Source: a virus
IMG/VR virus record: IMGVR_UViG_3300032163_000020
Span: 1 to 51,492 of that record
Length of the DNA stretch: 51,492 bases
Reading direction: 5' to 3' (one strand)
Position 1 is the first letter of the stretch. Each line of letters opens with the position of its first letter. Made by a program: the position numbers and the translations under genes. Under the pieces are notes generated by a model that saw only the letters and a program-made list of their open reading frames with translations, was not told the origin of the DNA and ran no database searches. Of this stretch, positions 50,902-51,492 are shown one piece after another.

Positions 50902-51492
50902 ATCCCTCTACCCACTTTCCGCTGCTCATTATCCCATTCTCTTTCAATCTGCTCAAGATAATCTAACTGTGCCTTCTGTGGTTTATCCATCTCTTCTAAT
51001 ATCCCCATTACCATAGTTTCTCTTTGCTTCGGATACGTCCCCATAAATACATCATAAAGATTAGCTTCAGGATTCTTCATCTGCCTATACGATTTCTTCA
51101 TCTGTGATCCACCCGGCACCCCAAGAAACTTACCCGCTAAATCAAGTGCTGAAGACCGTGATGGATTTCCACTAAGCACTTGGCCAGTTGAGATCAGTGT
51201 ATCTCCCACTGCACCAAATATAGACGACCCATACTTTAACCCACCTACAACAGGCACAAACTGACTCATCTCTCCCGCTCCTTTTACTGCCGCCAGTCCA
51301 ATATTATCTCCTTGTGCCAGCGAAAATCCAAACGTCCTTAACGGCGTAGGCATCACTGAATTCACATGCATTAAATCTTCAAACAAAAAGTTTATTGCTT
51401 GCCATCCAAGTATGAACCAAGCAACATTCTTAAACGCTTGTGCCTTCGACACAGTAGGATTTTTAATTCTTGCTATATCATGTATAATATTT
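50886..51492 (-). CDS. C-terminal part of the giant large polyvalent protein
   Basis: This frame ends at TAG 50886 and, with the circle closed, is in the same frame as the region at 1-6256. The last 149 bases duplicate bases 1-149, so the unique C-terminal portion is about 152 residues (GenBank-style coordinates: join across the end). It has a hydrophobic segment (NVAWFILGWQAINFLF), then a Gly-rich region with KYGSSIFGAVGDTLISTGQ and a charged helical tail ending in GRGMEGKF. Same protein as the feature at 1. Confidence 0.85.
   Translation of the reverse strand, partial: NIIHDIARIKNPTVSKAQAFKNVAWFILGWQAINFLFEDLMHVNSVMPTPLRTFGFSLAQGDNIGLAAVKGAGEMSQFVPVVGGLKYGSSIFGAVGDTLISTGQVLSGNPSRSSALDLAGKFLGVPGGSQMKKSYRQMKNPEANLYDVFMGTYPKQRETMVMGILEEMDKPQKAQLDYLEQIEREWDNEQRKVGRGMEGKF
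51344..51492. repeat. Right copy of terminal overlap
   Basis: Matches bases 1-149 at 148 of 149 positions. The one difference (T51470 versus C127) could be a real polymorphism in the phage population or a read error. Confidence 0.95.

Overview
This window is a complete or near-complete genome of a tailed double-stranded DNA phage, assembled as one circular unit. Bases 1-149 recur at 51344-51492 with a single difference (C127 versus T51470), so the unique length is 51,343 bp. A giant minus-strand gene reads in frame across that junction. The set of a small and a large terminase subunit, a head-to-tail connecting portal, a short capsid module, many fibre-like structural proteins and a 2,237-residue large polyvalent protein, with no recognisable tape measure, sheath or integrase, suggests a lytic podovirus-like phage. 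A lipobox lipoprotein, a spanin-like protein and an M15 endolysin suggest a Gram-negative (diderm) host. I cannot name the host. No tRNA, CRISPR array or integrase was seen.

The genome has two arms that diverge at about 34.05-34.41 kb and converge at about 50.88 kb. The leftward (minus) arm carries virion and lysis genes. From its promoter at 34.08 kb the order is terminase, portal, a GroES-like co-chaperonin, a scaffold-like protein, decoration protein, major capsid protein and a beta-helix head protein. The lysis block follows (TM/coiled-coil spanin-like protein, M15 endolysin, a small TM protein, an SLH-domain lipoprotein), then a collagen-like fibre. Next comes an accessory cassette of sulfotransferase, glycan-binding-like protein, methyltransferase and glycosyltransferase. 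The connector, tail proteins, coiled-coil and ejection-type proteins and the giant polyvalent protein complete the arm across the ends.

The rightward (plus) arm carries early and replication genes. It starts with a single gene and a terminator, followed by a 530-bp region with no convincing ORF that looks like a replication origin or regulatory hub (GC-rich repeats, then an AT-rich tract with inverted repeats). A train of very small, tightly overlapping genes follows, many with paired cysteines, and includes an RlmN-like radical SAM protein that lacks one catalytic Cys. A second near-consensus sigma-70 promoter at 40.33 kb, with a 22-codon leader ORF, drives a recombination and replication operon: Cas4-like nuclease, Sak4-like ATPase, SSB-like protein, a TSCPD protein, an RHH protein, a ParB-methyltransferase fusion, a uracil-DNA-glycosylase/family A polymerase fusion and a DUF3987-type ATPase.

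The most novel-looking elements are a compact three-way-junction RNA with a possible pseudoknot upstream of the TSCPD gene (43509-43593), the altered RlmN-like enzyme, the sulfotransferase/glycosyltransferase/methyltransferase cassette among tail genes, the SLH lipoprotein in the lysis block, and the iteron-bearing intergenic region.
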